Shown piece by piece: positions 54,748-64,000 of a DNA stretch of 64,000 bases (its first letter is position 1; each line of letters opens with the position of its first letter). Location of the stretch: contig CAVPSV010000002.1 of NCBI GenBank assembly GCA_963708625.1, forward strand, positions 434,001 to 498,000, in the 5' to 3' direction. Under the pieces are notes generated by a model, which saw only the letters and a list, made by a program, of their open reading frames with translations, was not told the DNA's origin and searched no databases. Source of the DNA: DASXIF01 sp036498145. GTDB lineage: Bacteria > Actinomycetota > Actinomycetes > Mycobacteriales > Jatrophihabitantaceae. The translations under genes and the position numbers were made by a program.

Positions 54748-56253
54748 ATGCAAACGCAGCACGTCGATGTCCTCATCGTCGGAGCCGGTGTCTCCGGCGT
54801 CGGCATGGCCTGCCACCTCGCCCGCGACTGTAAGGACAAGTCCTACCTGGTGCTCGAGCGTCGGCATTCGATGGGCGGGACCTGGGATCTGTTCCGGTAT
54901 CCGGGCATCCGCTCCGACTCGGACATGCTCACATTCAGCTACAACTTCCGCCCCTGGAACGGCACCAAGGTGCTCGCGGACGGCCCGTCGATCCGCGCCT
55001 ACGTCGAGGAGACCGCGGCGGAGTACGGCGTGACCGAACGCACCCGTTTCGGTCGCAGCGTGGTGCGAGCCGAATGGTCCACGCCGGCCCAACGGTGGAC
55101 CGTGGACGCCATCAACGACGACACCGGCGAGACCGAGACGTACACCGCGGACTTCGTCGTCTCGGCCGCCGGCTACTACGACTACGACGAGCCGTACCGG
55201 CCGGAGTTCCCGGGTGAGGATCGCTTCGCCGGCCCGGTGATCCATCCGCAGCACTGGCCCGAGGAACTCGACTACCGGGGCAAGCGGGTCGTGGTGATCG
55301 GCAGCGGCGCCACCGCGGTGACGCTGGTGCCGGCGCTGGCCGACGACGGCGCCCAGGTGACCATGCTGCAGCGCTCGCCGAGTTACATCATGTCCCTGCC
55401 CTCGCATGACGCGGTCTCCGAAGCCATGCGCAAGGTGCTGCCGGCCCGCGCCGTGTACCGCATCTCCCGGGCCCGCAACATCCTGCTGCAGCGTGCTCTG
55501 TACGCGGTGGCCCGATCGCGGCCCAAGCTGATCCGCCGTGCCTTGCTTGCCGACGCGCGCCGGCGACTGGGTCCCGACTTCGACCTGCGCCACTTCAAAC
55601 CGAAGTACGGCCCATGGGATCAGCGGCTGTGCGTGGTACCGGACGGTGACCTGTTCCGGGTGCTCCGCGACGGCACCGCGGAGATCGTCACCGACGAAAT
55701 CGAGACGTTCACCGAAAACGGCATCACGCTCGCCTCGGGCCGGGAGTTGCCCGCCGACATCGTGGTCGCCGCCACCGGGCTGCGGGTGCGCATCACCGGC
55801 GGGAACGAGATCTTCGTGGACGGCGAAGCGTTGCGCCCACAGGACAAGGTCACCTACAAGAGCGTGATGATCGAGGGCGTGCCGAACTGCGGTCTCATCT
55901 TCGGCTACACGAACGCATCCTGGACGCTGAAGGCCGATATCGCCGCGGAGTTCATCTGCCGCGTGATCAACCGGATGGATGCCGGCGGATACACCGAGGT
56001 CGTCGCCAATGCGAAGGACACCGACCGTAGCGACGACTCGGTGCTCGGGGCGCTGAGCGCGGGCTATGTGCTGCGGGCGAAGGATGCACTGCCACGGCAG
56101 GGCACCGGCAAGCCGTGGGTGGTGCTGAACAACTACCTGCGGGACGCGGCGATGCTGCGTTACGGGCCGGTCGAGGACGGCATCCTGTCCTTCCGGCGAG
56201 TGCCCACCGTTTCCACGGAGCCGGAGACACTCGAAGCGGTCACCGGTGCCTGA
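54748..56253 (+). CDS. Baeyer-Villiger-type FAD monooxygenase (EthA-like)
   Basis: This is a class B flavoprotein monooxygenase of 501 residues. VLIVGAGVSGVGMACHLA binds FAD, and GGTWDLFRYPGIRSDSDM is the EthA-type segment. VVVIGSGATAVTLVPALA is the NADPH Rossmann motif, and VVAATGLRVRITGG the ATG motif. Such enzymes oxidise ketones to esters or sulfur compounds. The start follows the hydrolase stop by 9 bp. The GTG of the SRPBCC gene overlaps its end. Confidence 0.9.
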   Translation: MQTQHVDVLIVGAGVSGVGMACHLARDCKDKSYLVLERRHSMGGTWDLFRYPGIRSDSDMLTFSYNFRPWNGTKVLADGPSIRAYVEETAAEYGVTERTRFGRSVVRAEWSTPAQRWTVDAINDDTGETETYTADFVVSAAGYYDYDEPYRPEFPGEDRFAGPVIHPQHWPEELDYRGKRVVVIGSGATAVTLVPALADDGAQVTMLQRSPSYIMSLPSHDAVSEAMRKVLPARAVYRISRARNILLQRALYAVARSRPKLIRRALLADARRRLGPDFDLRHFKPKYGPWDQRLCVVPDGDLFRVLRDGTAEIVTDEIETFTENGITLASGRELPADIVVAATGLRVRITGGNEIFVDGEALRPQDKVTYKSVMIEGVPNCGLIFGYTNASWTLKADIAAEFICRVINRMDAGGYTEVVANAKDTDRSDDSVLGALSAGYVLRAKDALPRQGTGKPWVVLNNYLRDAAMLRYGPVEDGILSFRRVPTVSTEPETLEAVTGA

Positions 56254-56749
56254 GCCGGCGACACCCGCCGACCCGCCATCGGTCGCGGACTCGGTCGCCA
56301 TCGACGCTTCCGCGGACGTGGTCTGGCGGTTGATCAGCGACGTGACGCGGATGCCGCAGTGGAGCCCGGAACTGATCCGCGCGCGCTGGCTCGGCCCGGT
56401 CCAGGAGGCCAAGGTCGGCGCGCGGTTCCGGGGGACCAATCGGCACAAGGTGTTCCGTTGGTCCACCTCGTGCCAGGTCACCGCGGCGGAACTCGGTACG
56501 CGGTTCGCCTACCGCGTCACCTCACTCGGACTGCCGGTGTCGGAGTGGACGTTCACGATCCGGCCGAGCGCCGGTGGCTGTGAGCTGACCGAGGGCACCG
56601 TGGACCGCCGTGGACTGATCATGAAGACCTTCGGCCCGGCCGCGACCGGTGTCGCCGACCGCGCCGAGCACAACCGCGCTGGCATCACCGCGACACTCGC
56701 CGCGGTGAAGGCGGCGGCCGAGCGGGAAGCCGCGACCGCGCAGACCTGA
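56246..56749 (+). CDS. SRPBCC/START-like protein
   Basis: The protein has the helix-grip fold of polyketide cyclase/START-like proteins, which bind hydrophobic ligands. DSVAIDASADVVWRLISDVTRMPQWSPE broken at residue positions 15-42 is the classic start, and GARFRGTNR and SEWTFTIRP follow. The GTG at 56246 overlaps the monooxygenase stop by 8 bp. It may bind the product of that reaction. A clear stem-loop follows its stop. Confidence 0.88.
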   Translation: MPEPATPADPPSVADSVAIDASADVVWRLISDVTRMPQWSPELIRARWLGPVQEAKVGARFRGTNRHKVFRWSTSCQVTAAELGTRFAYRVTSLGLPVSEWTFTIRPSAGGCELTEGTVDRRGLIMKTFGPAATGVADRAEHNRAGITATLAAVKAAAEREAATAQT

Positions 56750-56769
56750 CGTCCGGGCAGCCAGACGTA

Positions 56770-56786
56770 TAGCCGCTGTCCGGCTA
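56770..56786. terminator. Stem-loop between convergent genes
   Basis: TAGCCG at 56770-56775 pairs with CGGCTA at 56781-56786, with a 5-nt loop. It lies in the 48-bp gap between the convergent SRPBCC and TSUP genes and could terminate both. No U-tract is present. Confidence 0.5.
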
Positions 56787-56797
56787 GGTGTGTCGGG

Positions 56798-57736
56798 CTA
56801 GGTGTCGGCCATCGCTCGCTGCTCGACTGGCTCGCGCCAGGGCAGCGCGGAGAACCCGTGCGCACGCCGCAGCCACATCCACACCAACGGTGCAGCCGCC
56901 ACCACCGCCACCAGCACGATTCCGGTGGTCACCGAACTGATGTTGAACATCTTGAGCGCCGAGGCAAGCAATACGAATGCGAGTGCGCGCCGGATCAGTG
57001 CGGACGGCAGACGGGTGGACAGCTGGGCGCCGACGTAGGCGCCGGGGATCGCGCCCGCGAGCAGGGAGGCGGTGAGCCCGAGTTTGAAGTCGCCGAACAA
57101 GATGTGCCCGAGCGCGGCGGAGGCCACCAGCGGAACGGCCTGCACAAGGTCAGTACCCACCAATTCGCTGGCACGCAAGGTCGGGTACAGGAACATCAGC
57201 GCGATGATGATCAACGAGCCGGAACCCACCGACGTCATGCCGACGACGACGCCGCCGACGATGCCGACCAGGACCGTCGGCACTGGCCGGATCCGCAACG
57301 ACGGGGGACCGACCGGGTCCGCCGCACGGCTGCCGTCCCGAGTGCGCGCCCGCTCGGCCAGCCGCAAGTAGGCCCGCAAGAACAGGCCGGCGGCAGCAAC
57401 GACAAGCGCGACCCCAAGCGCTCGCTGCACCAGATTCTCGACGTTGCTGCCGTGCCCGAGCGCGCGGGTGATCAGGACACCGCAGAACGCGGCCGGCACC
57501 GATCCCACACACAGCCATCCGACCAGATCGAGGCGAACAGTGCCCTTGCGCAGGTGGACGTAGGAGCCGACCGGCTTCATGATTGCGCTGGCCACCAGGT
57601 CACTGGATACCGCCGCCAGCGGGGAGACGTTGAAGAAGAGCACCAGCATGGGGGTCATCAGCGCCCCGCCACCCATGCCGGTCAGTCCGACGACGACGCC
57701 CACCACGAGGGATCCCAGCGCGAGAGTCCAGTGCAC
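56798..57736 (-). CDS. TSUP (TauE/SafE) sulfonate/sulfite exporter
   Basis: The protein is a membrane protein of about eight helices of the TauE/SafE family. LVVGVVVGLTGMGGGALMTPML is the first repeat signature and IVGGVVVGMTSVGSGSLIII the second. The family exports sulfite, sulfonates or other small organic anions. The GTG start at 57736 is preceded on the minus strand by a strong hairpin (57778-57802). Confidence 0.9.
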   Translation of the reverse strand: MHWTLALGSLVVGVVVGLTGMGGGALMTPMLVLFFNVSPLAAVSSDLVASAIMKPVGSYVHLRKGTVRLDLVGWLCVGSVPAAFCGVLITRALGHGSNVENLVQRALGVALVVAAAGLFLRAYLRLAERARTRDGSRAADPVGPPSLRIRPVPTVLVGIVGGVVVGMTSVGSGSLIIIALMFLYPTLRASELVGTDLVQAVPLVASAALGHILFGDFKLGLTASLLAGAIPGAYVGAQLSTRLPSALIRRALAFVLLASALKMFNISSVTTGIVLVAVVAAAPLVWMWLRRAHGFSALPWREPVEQRAMADT

Positions 57737-57777
57737 AGTGTGTTCCTTGCGGTCAGTCGGAATCGATCACGGTGGGC

Positions 57778-57827
57778 GCCGGGGGAGACTTGGCTCCGCG
57801 GCAACCCTAGGTCGGAAGGAAACCCTA
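57778..57827 (-). promoter_or_regulatory. Hairpin and direct repeats in TSUP leader
   Basis: GCCGGGGGAG at 57778-57787 and CTCCGCGGC at 57794-57802 form an 8-bp stem with a small internal loop. Just beyond, AACCCTA occurs at 57803-57809 and 57821-57827. All lie 42-91 bp upstream of the TSUP start on the opposite strand. A regulator site or RNA element is possible. Confidence 0.35.
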
Positions 57828-58022
57828 CAGAGATTATGGAATATCGCTACCGGACTGTGCGGCGGCCGGGTCGCGCCTGATCATGATCGGCACTGCATTG
57901 GCATCTTCCGGACAGTCCAGATGCTGCCACTGCCGGCGTGTCCGGCAGCGCTGACAATAACTACGTCTGCAGCGCTGCAGCCCGGTCGAACCTGGCCCCC
58001 GCCCCGGCGAAGGGACGTCATT

Positions 58023-58424
58023 GTGACGGCTTTCTCCGCACCACCGTTCGAACGTATCTGGGTTCCCGACTCGTTGACGGTGACGGTGCTGCGCGCCGAG
58101 GGCACCCGCGCGTGGTTGCGCGCCGTCGGTGAGCTGGACATGACCGGGACCCGGGTGCTGTGTGACGTGCTCGCGCAGCAGCGTGAACTCGGCCGCCGCT
58201 ACGTGCGGATCGACCTGTCCGACATCGCCTTCCTGGACAGCGCCGGCATGCGCGCCCTTGCCGTGGAGCACGCGTCGTTCCTGCGGCGTCGCGGCACCCT
58301 GATCATCAGTGGACTGTCCGACCGGGCCCGACGGCTGTTGCGGATCGTCGGCCTCGATCGAGAGTTGTTCCTGCTGGAGCCGTTCGCCGAGGTGACCGGG
58401 GGAGAGCTCGCCGCCTCCCGCTAG
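58023..58424 (+). CDS. STAS-domain anti-anti-sigma factor
   Basis: This is a stand-alone STAS protein of 133 residues. RIDLSDIAFLDSAGMRALAVEH carries the phosphorylatable Ser in DSAGM. In the RsbV/SpoIIAA system it is phosphorylated by an anti-sigma kinase, which frees the sigma factor. No kinase or sigma factor lies next to it. GTG at 58023 has AAGGGA 8 bp before it. The stop TAG shares the CTAG at 58421 with the stop of the opposite gene. Confidence 0.9.
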   Translation: MTAFSAPPFERIWVPDSLTVTVLRAEGTRAWLRAVGELDMTGTRVLCDVLAQQRELGRRYVRIDLSDIAFLDSAGMRALAVEHASFLRRRGTLIISGLSDRARRLLRIVGLDRELFLLEPFAEVTGGELAASR

Positions 58425-60515
58425 ATGCCGCCACCGGCGGACGCCACTGCCGTGTCGGTGCGTGCATCAGTGTGCGCGTCAGCCTGTGCGTCGGCATGTG
58501 TATCAGCGTGCAGCGGGACCATCCAGGTCAATACCGTGCCCGGGCCGTCGCCCGAGCCGGCACCGACCTCCATCCGACCGCCGAGGTCGGCCGCCCGCTG
58601 ACGCAGATTGGCAAGTCCGCTTTCCGTGCGCACGGCCGGCAGACCGCAGCCGTTGTCCGTCACCCGGACGGTGAGATCCGCGTCATCGACCCGCACCAGC
58701 ACCTCCACGTCAGTCGCCTCGGCGTGGCGACGGACATTGGACAGCGCCTCGGTGAGCGTGGCGAGCAGATGCGCACGGATGCGCGGCGGGCACGGTGGTG
58801 TCCACCGGTCCCTCGAAGCGCAGGCGCGGCGTGGACTCGAGCGGGGACCTACCTGGCTGCACGATCCCCATCACCTCGGCGCGCACGCTGTCTCGGGCTT
58901 CCGGGAGCACCCGCAGCGAGAAGATCGTGTTGCGGATCTCGTCGATGGTGTCGTCGAGTTCCGCGATGACGTGACCGAGATAGGCGCCGGCGGTCTCCGG
59001 CACGTCCACGCGCATCCGCTGCAGGCCCAGCCCGAGTACCGAACAGTCGCTGGATCACCACGTCGTGCAGGTCACGGGCGATGCGATTGCGGTCCTCCAA
59101 CACCGTCAGCCGGCGCCGATCGGCTTCGGCCCGAGCAAACTCGATGGTCTGCGCCGAGCGTGCCGCGAATGCCCGGGCCATCTCCACGTCCAGCGGGGTG
59201 AACCGCGGCCCACCGCCGGAATTCGCGACGAACAGTACGCCGTGATTGTGTCCGGTGGCGGTGAGTGGGACGCCGAGCAGCGGGCCGATACGCGGATGCG
59301 CCGGGGGGCAGCACTCGCATCAACCTGGCGTCCGCCGACACGTCGTCGAGGACCACGGCCTGGCCGGTGGTGCGGACGTCGTCGAACAGCACCGCGGCCG
59401 CGAGCGGGATGCTCGACGGCAGCGCCGTGGCAAGCGGCCCGTCGGCACCGACGATGTGCAGCGTGTCGCCGCGGGCGAACTCCACCCAGCCCACCTGGGC
59501 GCCGAGCACCCGGCGGGCGGCCGCGGCCACCAACGCGTAGATCTTGGCCGGATCGGCGCTGAGCAGCGCGGTCGCGACATCGGCCGAGGCGGCGAGCCAT
59601 GCCTGCCGCCGACGGGCATCGTCGTAGAGCTGGGAGTTGGCGATAGCGACGCCCGCGGCACGGGTCAGCGTGTCCAGAATCGCGCGGTCGCCCTCGGCCA
59701 GTGGCTCGCGGCTGCGACGGCGGAACAGCAGCGTCGCGCACGCCTCGCCACCGATACTGATCGGCGCTGAGGTGTAGCCGAGCTGCGCCAGGTCGCCGGC
59801 GCCCGGCGCATCACCGGTGCCGCCGGTGCCAGTTCCGAATTGGAGCTGCAGGCGGCGCGCGGTGGCCGCATCCGCACCGATGTGCACCCAATGCGGCGGA
59901 CGCCCCTCCGCCGCATGCGTGGCCACCGCCGTGTGCGTCGCGGCCACGATGGCATGTGCCGAGGTGGCGATGCGCTCCAGGATCGGCGGCAGCGTGAGTT
60001 CATCGCCGACCGCGACGATGGCGTCGAGCATCTGATGCAGCCGGGCGGCCTGCTCCAGTTCGACGACCTTCTCGATCAGCTTGGCGTTGAGCACCCGCAG
60101 GTGCTCGCGGTCGAAGTCCTCGGGCCGCGGTGTGGGCACGGTACCGGTTTCGTGCCGAGCGAGTCGTGCACCGCGTCGAGCAACTCGGTCAGGTCGCCGC
60201 TCTTGGTGACCACACGGCTGCACGCCGACGGCCTTGGCGATCTGCCGGATCTCGGACTCGACGTAGTTGGCCGTGTAGAACACCACCGGGATGTCTCGGG
60301 TCGCGGGTCGGCGCGGATCGCCCGCGCCAGCTCGTAGCCGTCCATGCCGGGCATCAGCACGTCGGCGACGACCAGGTCAGGGTGTTGTGCTGCAGTAGGG
60401 CGAGCGCGTCCGGCCCGTCCTCCGCCTCGACGGTCTCGTATCCGTGGTAGCCGAGCACGGTGCGGACCAGATCGCGGTTCACCGCCCGGTCATCGACGAT
60501 CAGCACCGTCGTCAT
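58421..60515 (-). CDS. Receiver-GAF-GAF-histidine kinase (DevS-like), many frameshifts
   Basis: The N-terminal receiver domain begins MTTVLIVDDRAVNRDLV. The first GAF (LHQMLDAIVAVGDELTLPPILE) and the second (AWLASADVATALLSADPAK) follow, then a HisKA_3 box (IARDLHDVVIQRLFG) and an ATPase domain (VTDNGCGLPAV, TESGLANLRQ). The order GAF-GAF-HisKA_3 is that of DevS/DosT. The heme-ligand region of DevS has no His here. An Ala/Asp/Thr/His tail ends the protein. At least seven indels break it (near 60378, 60300, 60220, 60150, 59310, 59045, 58790). It is probably a partner of the DosR-like regulator. Confidence 0.8.
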
Positions 60516-60937
60516 GTCAGCCGCTCCCGCACTTCGCTCGGCGCGGTGTCCCGCGCTGCTGCGCACCTGATCTGGCAGGTATGCCTCGATGGATTCGGCG
60601 AGCCGGGCCGGGTCGATGGGTTTGGCCAGGTAGCCGTCGAAGCCGGCGGCCAGCGCGGCGTCGCGGTCACCGAGCATCGCGTACGCGGTCACCGCAATCA
60701 CCGGCACCGACGGCAGCTCCGAGATCGCACGCAGTCGCGCGCAACACCGCATACCCGTCGAGGTCCGGTAGCTGCAGGTCGAGCACGACCAGGTCCGGGC
60801 GGTGTCGTAGTGCCAAGCCGAGCGCGTCCGTCGCCACTCGCCGCGCCGTACACCTCGTGCCCGGCCGCACGCAGCAAGTAGGTGAACAGCTCCAGGTTGT
60901 GCGGTACGTCGTCGACGGCGAGGATGCGTGCGCTCAC
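60513..60937 (-). CDS. Single-domain response regulator, frameshifts
   Basis: This is a lone receiver domain. ILAVDDVPHNLELFTYLLRAAGHEVYG carries the acidic pocket (Asp-Asp), VVLDLQLPDLDGYAVLR the phosphoacceptor Asp, and VIAVTAYAMLGDRDAALAAGFDGYLAKP the Thr and Lys. Breaks near 60845 and 60725 scatter it. The end is uncertain: either TGA overlaps the kinase ATG (after a shift near 60550) or the frame runs on into the kinase. I favour the overlap, which gives SEVRERLT as the tail. Confidence 0.75.
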
Positions 60938-61094
60938 GGTCCCGGCTCCGGCGATGCAAACCCCCGCGGCTTCCAGCGGCGGAGCCCGGCCTCGTGCAAC
61001 GCATGGTGCGAGTGTGCCGGGCGCGGTCAGGCGGCTGGAACCTGCCAGTGGTACCGAATGGGCAGGACCTTGGTCCCGCCCGCGCGCCCGGTGC

Positions 61095-61753
61095 TCACCG
61101 CACCGAGCCTTGTGCGACGAGGGCAGCGCCGAAGACCGCTGCCTGCGTTCGACGTTGCATGCCGAGTTTTGTGAACAACGACGTGACGTTGTTCTTCACC
61201 GTCTGCTCGGCCAGGAACAGCGTCGTGGCGATCTCTCGGTTGGTCATCCCCTCGGCGATCAGCGTCAGAATGCGGCGTTCCTGATCGGACAGGCTCGCCA
61301 GCCGAGGATCGACGGCGTCCGGCCCCGCAGTCGCTCCAGCACCCGGTCGGTCACCCGCGGATCGAGCAGCGAGTGGCCCGCCGCGACGCTGCGCACCGCG
61401 TCGATCAGCCCGCTGCCGCGAATCTGCTTGAGCACGTAGCCGGATGCGCCGGCCAGCACCGCGGCGAGCACCGCGTCGTCATCGTCGTAGGAGGTGAGGA
61501 TCAGGCAGTGCACGGCCGGATGGTCGGCGCGGATCGTGCGGCAGACATCGATCCCACTGCCATCGGGCAGCCTCGCGTCGAGAATGGCGACGTCCGGCGC
61601 GGCGGCCGGAATCCGCCGCACCGCCTCGGCGGCGGTGCCGGCCTCGCCGACGATCTCCAGATCCGGTTCGCCGGTGAGCAGATCGGCGATACCCCGGCGG
61701 ACGATCTCGTGGTCGTCGAGCAGGAAAACCCGGATGGGCATCGAACCCGTCAT
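61095..61753 (-). CDS. DosR/DevR-like response regulator, one frameshift
   Basis: This is a NarL/LuxR-family regulator of the DosR type. The receiver has MPIRVFLLDDHEIVRRGIADLL, the phosphoacceptor in VAILDARLPDGSG, and LTSYDDDDAVLAAVLAGASGYVLK. After a one-base break near 61315, the HTH domain shows LTLIAEGMTNREIATTLF and KNNVTSLFTKLGMQRRTQAAV, as in DosR. ATG at 61753 has GGGAG 7 bp before it and overlaps the upstream kinase stop (ATGA). It ends VAQGSVR at 61095. Confidence 0.88.
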
Positions 61754-64000
61754 CGCTCGCTCCCTTGCAGTTCCACGGTGAACGTCGTGCCGACGCCGAC
61801 GGTGGACTCCACGGAGAGCTCCGCGCCGATGAGTTCGGCAGCTTGCGGCAGATGTGCAAACCGAGACCGGTGCCATCGGCACGGTTACGACCGTGGCCGC
61901 CGCGCTCGAAGGCGTTGAAGATGCGGTCCAAGTCCTGGGCACCGATGCCGGGGCCGGTGTCGCGCACGACTGATGCGCGGACGGGCAGCCGGGCCGGTGT
62001 GCGACCTCGACGCACACCTCGCCCGCCTCGGTGAAGGCAATCGCGTTGTTCACCAGATTGATCAGGATCTGGCCGAGGGCCCGCGAGTCCGAGCGAGCCA
62101 CCAACCCCGTTTCGGGCAACCGCAGGATCAGCGGCAGCTCTTTGGCATCTGCCAGTGGCTGCAATGAGGAGACGACGGTCCGCGTGACGTCCACGCAGTC
62201 CACGTCTTCCAGGGATAGCTCGACGGCGCCCGACTCGATCTTGGCCAGGTCGAGCAGGTCATTGATGATCGACAGCAGGTGGTGGCCGCTGGTCTGCACC
62301 GTGCGCAACTGGCGGGTCTGCTCGGGGTTGAGCGGGCCGGGCAATTCCATCAGCAGCGTGCCGGTGAACCCGATGATCGCGTTGAGCGGGGTGCGCAGCT
62401 CGTGGCTCATGCTCGCCAGGAACATGTCCTTGGCGCGGCCGGCCCGCTCCAGCTCGACGTTCTTCTCCTTAAGCTGCTCAGCCAGCGACCGGAATCGCGT
62501 CTCGCTGCCGGCCAGGTGCTCCAGCGCGGCGCCGGCAAGGGTGGCGATGAACGCGGCAAGCTGGATCTCGTCGTCGCCGAAGAGCTGGCCGAGCTGACGA
62601 TGCGTGGCGTACAGGCAGGTCGTCGGCTTCGCCGGCCACCAGGATCGGCGCGGCGATGGCCGAGCGGATTCCGGACAGCAACAGGCTGTCGTTGGAATCG
62701 GCAGCTTGCTCCATGGCGACGACCGGTGCGCCTTCGGCGACGGCGCGGGTGAGCAGCGAGCGGCTGAGGTCGTAAAGGTCTTCCCCGGATTGGGTCGTCA
62801 ACTGCTCCTGATCGAGCGCGTCCACCGGCACCAGGTGGCAGCGCTCGGCACGCAGCAGCGAGGTGACCGCCTCCCGGATCGCGGATTCCAACGCCGGGTA
62901 GGACGCGGACGCGGTGATCGCGTGACCGGCATGCAGCAAGCTGGTGAACCGATCGAAGATCGACAACGTCGGTTCGTCGTCCCCGCTCGGCGCGGTGCGC
63001 ACGGCCGACTCCAACAGCCAGAGCTGGTCGTGGGCGAGGCTGCGATCCGCGATGGCGAGGGGCCGGCGCGGCTGGCCCCACTCGGCGAGCAGGTCCGCGC
63101 GGGCCACGCGGGACAGTGCGGCTTCGTATCGCGCGCCCTGGCTCTCGGCCAGCTCGATGCTGCGTGCGAGACACCGCCCGGCGCGCCGGCGCCGTCCGGC
63201 CAGCGAGGCGATCAGCCCCGCCTCGCGCATCGCATGCGGCGCGTTGTTGCGGTAGTACCTTGCCCACCGCAGCGCGCAGCGCGTCGCGTGCCGGGCGCTA
63301 CGCAGCAGCCGCCGGCGCTGAGCCGGATTGTGTAGCGGGGCGGCTTCGGCGGTCTCGCGTCGGATGGTTGCGGCCCACACGTAGACCGGGACTATGTACT
63401 CCTGCCGCAGGCCCGCGGCGCTCACCGTCCGCACCGCGGTTTCGATGCTGTCCAGCGCGCTCGGCAGATCATCCTGGGCACGGGCGCACAGCGCCCGGGC
63501 CAGATGCAGCTCGGCTGCGGTCTGCGCGTCCTCGCTTGCCTTGGCCAGCTGGTCGTCAATCAGCTCGGGATCGATGCGGCCGCCGGTGGCCCGAGCCCAG
63601 ATGCTCAGCGCGATGCCCGCGGCAGTCTGGTCGCCGATGGAGCGCGCGCTGTAGAACAGCGTGCGGCTGACCTCGACCGCCCGCCCGAGGTCGCCCAGGC
63701 GCCACCGGCACAGGGCGAGGTTCCACTCAGCCGTATTCACCTCCCACTGGTCGCCGGTCTGGCGCAACAAGGCGAATGGCCTGCTCGCAATGCTCGGCCG
63801 AGGCGACGAAGCGTGACGCGGCGTACTCGACGACGCCGGTGAAGGCCAGGCTCTGGCCCTGCCCCCAAACGTTCGCCGAGGTCGCGGCGGATCTGACAGC
63901 GAACGCTGCGCGTAGCGGATCCCGCGGCTGTACCACGGGATCATCGTCATTACCGGTGCGTGCTCCGAGTACGCCTGGCCCAACTCGGCCGAGGGACGGT
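61750..64000 (-). CDS. Large TPR-GAF-histidine kinase, 5' end outside the window
   Basis: The window holds the C-terminal part. A TPR-like helical region spans about the first 300 visible residues (NLALCRWRLGDLGRAVEVSR, LHLARALCARAQDDLPSALD). A GAF domain follows (LLRAERCHLVPVDALD), then a HisKA box (SHELRTPLNAIIGF), an N-box (NLVNNAIAFT) and a G-box. The end resembles trifunctional Ser/Thr-kinase-ATPase-histidine-kinase proteins of actinobacteria, but only the C-terminus can be seen. Breaks occur near 62620, 62000 and 61830. Its stop overlaps the DosR-like ATG. Confidence 0.82.

Noticed and set aside
53899..56481. 860-codon minus-strand open frame opposite the hydrolase and monooxygenase genes
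   Set aside because: Same reason: low-complexity translation, no ribosome site, and strong plus-strand genes under it.
57778..57830. SAM or guanidine riboswitch in the TSUP leader
   Set aside because: CTAGGGTTGCCG and CGGCAACCC recall parts of those classes, but the other conserved segments are missing.
58421..60515. Heme-based oxygen sensor like DevS/DosT
   Set aside because: The domain order fits, but I see no His in the GAF-A segment corresponding to the DevS heme ligand. I left the ligand unnamed.
60513..60937. Receiver-receiver fusion with the downstream kinase
   Set aside because: The frame runs through, but a shift of one base gives a natural helical tail ending in TGA that overlaps the kinase ATG. 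The region is full of indels, so two proteins are more likely.

Overview
The window is about 64 kb of very GC-rich DNA from an actinomycete (Actinomycetota). The evidence is GC-biased codon use, frequent GTG starts, 4-bp stop/start overlaps, a complete mce lipid-uptake operon, a DosR-type regulator, and the block inhA - ferrochelatase - Rv1486c-like - NfeD - SPFH, which matches the M. tuberculosis order as I remember it. It is probably a relative of the mycobacteria rather than a Mycobacterium. I saw no rRNA, tRNA, CRISPR array, integrase or transposase. No gap between genes exceeds about 290 bases.

Layout. 0-6.7 kb: 3' end of inhA, ferrochelatase, a phosphotransferase-like protein, an alpha/beta hydrolase, an Rv1486c-like protein, NfeD, an SPFH protein and a pentapeptide-repeat protein. 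6.7-16.6 kb: CPBP protease, YceI, a thioesterase, a homogentisate-degradation operon (hmgA, an unknown gene, fahA), a lipoprotein, DHFR-like and PNPOx-like enzymes, and a transglutaminase-like protein. 16.6-20.4 kb: a leftward cluster headed by two small membrane proteins, followed by an 812-residue DUF4157 protein with three 34-residue repeats and a C-terminal domain of the kind seen in secreted toxins. 20.5-26.8 kb: a membrane protein, a second DHFR-like protein, citrate synthase, a PaaI-type thioesterase, and a HAD phosphatase coupled to a GH65 phosphorylase. 26.8-37.5 kb: a gamma-glutamylation catabolic island. It holds an APC permease, a choline/ethanolamine-kinase-like protein, an FAD/GcvT fusion oxidoreductase, a gamma-glutamyl hydrolase, a GntR regulator, a GlnA4-like ligase, an aldehyde dehydrogenase and an SDR. 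37.6-50 kb: yrbEA-yrbEB-mceA to mceF, an Mce-associated protein, an EphD-like hydrolase/SDR fusion and a lipoprotein phosphatase, almost all with touching or overlapping ends. 50-58.4 kb: small proteins, a helical-repeat protein, an SDR, and a TetR-controlled set (ferritin-like hydrolase, Baeyer-Villiger-type monooxygenase, SRPBCC), then TSUP and STAS proteins. 58.4-64 kb: a leftward signalling cluster with two histidine kinases, a DosR-like regulator and a lone receiver.

Sequence quality. Many genes are broken by single-base indels, yet the protein sense resumes in another frame after each one. They are densest at about 34.7-43.5 kb and again at 58.8-60.9 kb. Insertions and deletions are mixed, mostly at G/C pairs. 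I treat these genes as real and the breaks as probable sequence errors, and each span below runs across them.

Two intergenic sequences of about 55 bp, 49 kb apart, share 12-bp inverted termini and look like a dispersed repeat family. The most interesting unknowns are the DUF4157 protein cluster, the unknown gene between hmgA and fahA, and the extended GlnA4 island.
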